Positions 60,910 to 64,000 of a DNA stretch of 64,000 nt are shown here, one piece after another. The position numbers were made by a program, and so were the translations under genes. The stretch is from Rothia nasimurium (lineage in GTDB: Bacteria; Actinomycetota; Actinomycetes; Actinomycetales; Micrococcaceae). The notes under the pieces were generated by a model, which was not told the origin of the DNA, did not search any database, and saw nothing but the letters and a program-made list of their open reading frames with translations. The stretch covers positions 1 to 64,000 of the forward strand of contig NZ_CAKMSS010000001.1 in assembly GCF_928382285.1 (NCBI RefSeq), given 5' to 3'. How positions within the stretch are numbered: the stretch's first letter is position 1; the number at the start of each line of letters is the position of its first letter.

Positions 60910-63900
60910 ATGTTTTCAAAGATTCTGGTCGCTAACCGCGGCGAAATCGCAATCCGCGCTTACCGTGCGGCCTACGAGCTCGGCGCTAAGACCGTCGGCG
61001 TCTTCCCCTACGAAGACCGCCACTCCATTCACCGTCAGCAGGCCGACGAGGCCTACCCGATTGGTGAAGAGGGCCATCCCGTCCGTGCCTACCTCGATGT
61101 TGAGGAGATTATTCGCGTCGCCAAAGAAGCCGGCGCTGATGCTATCTACCCGGGCTACGGCTTCCTCTCTGAGAACCCTGAGCTGGCCCGTGCCGCTGCG
61201 GACGCCGGTATCACCTTCATCGGCCCCCCGCCGGAGGTTCTGGAACTGGCCGGTAACAAGGTTGAGGCGCTGAAGGCTGCCCGCCGTGCCGGTATCCCGG
61301 TGCTCAAGTCCACTGAGCCCAGTGCAGATGTTGAGAAGCTGCTGGCTGAGGCTGAAGAAATTGGCTTCCCCATCTTCGTCAAGGCTGTTGCCGGTGGTGG
61401 CGGCCGCGGTATGCGCCGCGTTGAGAAGCGTGAAGACCTGCGCCCCGCTATGGAAGCGGCTATGCGCGAGGCCGACACCGCCTTCGGTGACCCCACTGTC
61501 TTCCTTGAGCAGGCAGTGCTGCGCCCCCGCCACATTGAGGTGCAGATCCTGGCCGACGGTGAGGGCAACATCGTTCACCTTTTTGAGCGTGACTGCTCCC
61601 TGCAGCGCCGCCACCAGAAGGTCGTTGAGATCGCCCCCGCCCCCAACCTTGATGAAGAGATCCGTCAGGCCCTCTTCCGCGACGCGGTCAAGTTCGCCAA
61701 GGAACTGGGCTACGTGAATGCCGGTACCGTGGAGTTCCTGGTTGATACCGCCGGTGAACGCGCTGGCCAGCACGTCTTTATCGAGATGAACCCCCGTATC
61801 CAGGTTGAGCACACCGTGACCGAAGAGGTCACCGACGTTGACCTGGTACAGTCCCAGATGCGCATTGCTGCCGGTGAGACCCTGGAGGACCTGGGCATCC
61901 GCCAGGAAGATTTGCGCGTGCGCGGCTTTGCCCTGCAGTCCCGCATCACCACCGAAGACCCAGCGAACGGCTTCCGCCCCGACGTTGGCAAGGTTACTTA
62001 CTACCGCTCAGCCGGTGGCTCTGGCATCCGTCTGGACGGCGGTACCGTCTACACCGGTGCCCAGATTTCACCCCACTTCGACTCCATGCTGGTCAAGCTC
62101 ACCTGCCGTGGCCGCACCTTTGAGGACGCCGTCCGCCGCGCTTCTCGCGCCCTGGCCGAGTTCCGTATTCGCGGCGTCGCCACCAACATCCCCTTCATCA
62201 AGGCGGTGCTCGAAGACCCCACCTTCCGCGCTGGTGACGTCTCCACCCCCTTCATCGATGAGCACCCCGAGCTGCTGACCAAGAAGCCCTCAGCCGACCG
62301 CGGCACCAAGGCCCTGCAGTACCTGGCAAACGTTACCGTGAATAAGCCCCACGGCGAGCGTATCGAGGGGCTTGACCCCCGCTGGAAGCTACCTGCCTTC
62401 CCCGGCGACAAGACCGAAGAGCCCTACCGCTCACCCTTCGACGCTTCCACCCACGAACCCCCGGCAGGCTGGCGTCAGCGCCTGCTCGAACTGGGCCCCG
62501 AAGGGTTCGCCAAGGCTGTACGCGACACCAAGGAAGTGCTAATCACCGACACCACCTTCCGTGACGCCCACCAGTCCCTGCTGGCCACCCGCGTCCGCAC
62601 ACGCGACCTGCTGGCCGCCGCGCCCGCAGTAGCCCACGTAACCCCCGAGCTCTTCTCCGTAGAAGCCTGGGGCGGTGCAACCTACGACGTCGCCCTGCGC
62701 TTTCTCTCCGAGGACCCCTGGGAGCGCCTGGCCCACCTGCGTGCGGCCATGCCCAACCTGCCCATCCAGATGCTGCTGCGCGGACGCAACACCGTGGGCT
62801 ACACCCCGTACCCCACCGAGGTCACCGACGCATTCGTCAAGGAAGCAGCCGAGACCGGCGTCGATATCTTCCGTATCTTCGACTCCCTCAACGACGTCTC
62901 CCAGATGACCCCGGCTATCAAGGCCGTGCGTGCCACCGGCACCGCAGTTGCCGAGGTCGCTATCTGCTACACCGGCGACATGCTGGACCCTGCCGAGCAG
63001 ACCTACACCCTGGACTACTACCTGAACCTGGCTGACCAGGTGGTAGAAGCCGGCGCCCACATCCTTGCCATCAAGGACATGGCCGGCCTGCTGCGTCCGG
63101 AAGCCGCCCGCCGCCTGGTTACCGCCCTGCGCGAGCGCTTCGACCTGCCGGTTCACCTGCACACCCACGACACCGCAGGTGGTCAGGTCGGCACCCTGCT
63201 TGCCGCTGTTGAGGCTGGCGTGGATGTTGTTGACGTGGCTTCAGCCTCCATGGCGGGTACCACCTCCCAGCCGTCCTTCTCAGCCCTGGTTGGAGCCCTC
63301 CAGTACACCGACCGCGCTCCCTCCATCACCTTGGAAGCTGCCTGCGCGCTGGAACCCTACTGGGAGGCCGTCCGCACCATCTACAAGCCCTTCGAGATGG
63401 GCCTGTCATCGCCTACCGGTCGTGTTTACACCCACGAAATCCCCGGTGGCCAGCTCTCCAACCTGCGCGCTCAGGCAACCGCCCTGGGTCTGGGGGAGCG
63501 CTTCGAGGACATCGAGGACATGTACGCAGCTGCGGACCGCATGCTGGGGCATATCGTCAAGGTAACCCCCTCATCGAAGGTGGTTGGCGACCTCGCCCTG
63601 CAGCTGGTTGGTATGGGCGTCTCACCCGAGGACTTCGAGAAGGACCCGCAGAAGTTCGATATCCCCGACTCGGTAATTGGCTTCCTCAACGGCGAGCTGG
63701 GTACCCCGCCCGCCGGCTGGCCCGAGCCCTTCCGTACCCGTGCCCTGGAAGGCCGTAAGCTCTCCAAGCCCTCGGTCAACGACCTGTCAGCCGAAGATCT
63801 GGAAGCCCTGAACGGGGACTCAGCCACCCGCCGTGCCACCCTCAACCGCCTCCTCTTTGCCGGGCCCACCCGCGACTTCGAGAAGGCTCGCGAGGAATTC

Positions 63901-64000
63901 GGCGACCTGTCGATTCTGCACACCCGCGACTTCCTCTACGGCATGATGTTCAAGCGCGAACACGTGATTTCGCTGGGTAAGGGCGTGCGCCTGATTGCAA
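60910..64000 (+). CDS. pyc: Pyruvate carboxylase (partial, 3' end beyond the window)
   Basis: From ATG 60910, 1030 residues are readable before the window ends. The biotin carboxylase domain begins FSKILVANRGEIAIRAYRAA, with the ATP-grasp GGGGRGMRRV segment and FIEMNPRIQVEHTVTEE. The carboxyltransferase domain has TTFRDAHQSLLATR and THDTAGGQVG. The biotin carrier domain with its MKM motif lies beyond the end. Pyruvate carboxylase makes oxaloacetate from pyruvate and refills the TCA cycle. GGAAGAAA precedes the ATG. Confidence 0.97.
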   Translation, partial: MFSKILVANRGEIAIRAYRAAYELGAKTVGVFPYEDRHSIHRQQADEAYPIGEEGHPVRAYLDVEEIIRVAKEAGADAIYPGYGFLSENPELARAAADAGITFIGPPPEVLELAGNKVEALKAARRAGIPVLKSTEPSADVEKLLAEAEEIGFPIFVKAVAGGGGRGMRRVEKREDLRPAMEAAMREADTAFGDPTVFLEQAVLRPRHIEVQILADGEGNIVHLFERDCSLQRRHQKVVEIAPAPNLDEEIRQALFRDAVKFAKELGYVNAGTVEFLVDTAGERAGQHVFIEMNPRIQVEHTVTEEVTDVDLVQSQMRIAAGETLEDLGIRQEDLRVRGFALQSRITTEDPANGFRPDVGKVTYYRSAGGSGIRLDGGTVYTGAQISPHFDSMLVKLTCRGRTFEDAVRRASRALAEFRIRGVATNIPFIKAVLEDPTFRAGDVSTPFIDEHPELLTKKPSADRGTKALQYLANVTVNKPHGERIEGLDPRWKLPAFPGDKTEEPYRSPFDASTHEPPAGWRQRLLELGPEGFAKAVRDTKEVLITDTTFRDAHQSLLATRVRTRDLLAAAPAVAHVTPELFSVEAWGGATYDVALRFLSEDPWERLAHLRAAMPNLPIQMLLRGRNTVGYTPYPTEVTDAFVKEAAETGVDIFRIFDSLNDVSQMTPAIKAVRATGTAVAEVAICYTGDMLDPAEQTYTLDYYLNLADQVVEAGAHILAIKDMAGLLRPEAARRLVTALRERFDLPVHLHTHDTAGGQVGTLLAAVEAGVDVVDVASASMAGTTSQPSFSALVGALQYTDRAPSITLEAACALEPYWEAVRTIYKPFEMGLSSPTGRVYTHEIPGGQLSNLRAQATALGLGERFEDIEDMYAAADRMLGHIVKVTPSSKVVGDLALQLVGMGVSPEDFEKDPQKFDIPDSVIGFLNGELGTPPAGWPEPFRTRALEGRKLSKPSVNDLSAEDLEALNGDSATRRATLNRLLFAGPTRDFEKAREEFGDLSILHTRDFLYGMMFKREHVISLGKGVRLIA

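Overview
The window is high-G+C actinobacterial chromosome. Family-level features and the conserved gene strings (tlyA-nadK-recN, scpA-scpB-rluB-cmk-der, gcvH-FHA-merR) point to the Micrococcaceae. The mix of host-associated traits (lactate permease, secreted nuclease, heme-type surface protein, CYP152 P450) would fit a Rothia-like organism. The genus is an inference from gene content, not a database match.

Layout. 1-540: 3' end of a 23S rRNA, a 5S rRNA and two terminators. 703-10331: housekeeping run with a TPR-like basic/acidic protein, HAD phosphatase, tlyA, nadK, recN, pyrG, a NUDIX hydrolase and xerD. 10349-22110: accessory block that separates xerD from parA. It holds a flavin disulfide oxidoreductase, a complete methylcitrate locus (prpD-prpB-prpC, a divergent GntR regulator and prpE with two palindromic operators), a small membrane protein, an Rrf2 regulator with a quinone-reductase-like gene, and a lower-G+C EcsC-like gene bracketed by a duplicated 3' gene end. 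22173-29469: parA-scpA-scpB-rluB-tyrA-cmk-der, then tRNA-Pro(GGG). 29943-38636: host-interaction and metabolic genes, including a short AbiEi-like protein, a large secreted nuclease with SLH-like repeats, lactate permease, a CYP152 P450, an alpha/beta hydrolase and a VOC protein. 38870-43533: a frameshifted HtaA/LRR surface protein gene and a PstI/BsuBI-type restriction-modification pair. 43585-50229: DNA alkylation repair genes (tag, ogt) and the glpD-glpF-glpK operon with a divergent SorC-type regulator. 50424-53033: a phosphatidylcholine synthase candidate, an unknown membrane protein and a LysR regulator facing putA. 53211-59621: putA, then gcvH, a GarA/OdhI-like FHA protein and two MerR regulators. 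59803-64000: an orphan ParA-like ATPase and the start of pyruvate carboxylase, which runs off the window.

How it works together. The prp locus burns propionate to pyruvate and succinate, lldP imports lactate, the glp operon takes up and oxidises glycerol, and putA oxidises proline to glutamate. Pyruvate carboxylase would refill oxaloacetate from these C3 substrates, and the GarA-like protein is expected to tune TCA flux at 2-oxoglutarate. Together this is a respiratory, organic-acid and glycerol-using lifestyle.

The most notable signals are a strongly over-represented octamer (GCGTCCGC), the duplicated gene end around a foreign-looking gene, the poly-C frameshift in the heme/LRR surface protein, an OleT-like P450, a Pcs motif, paired operators in the prp promoter region, and many candidate leaderless starts.
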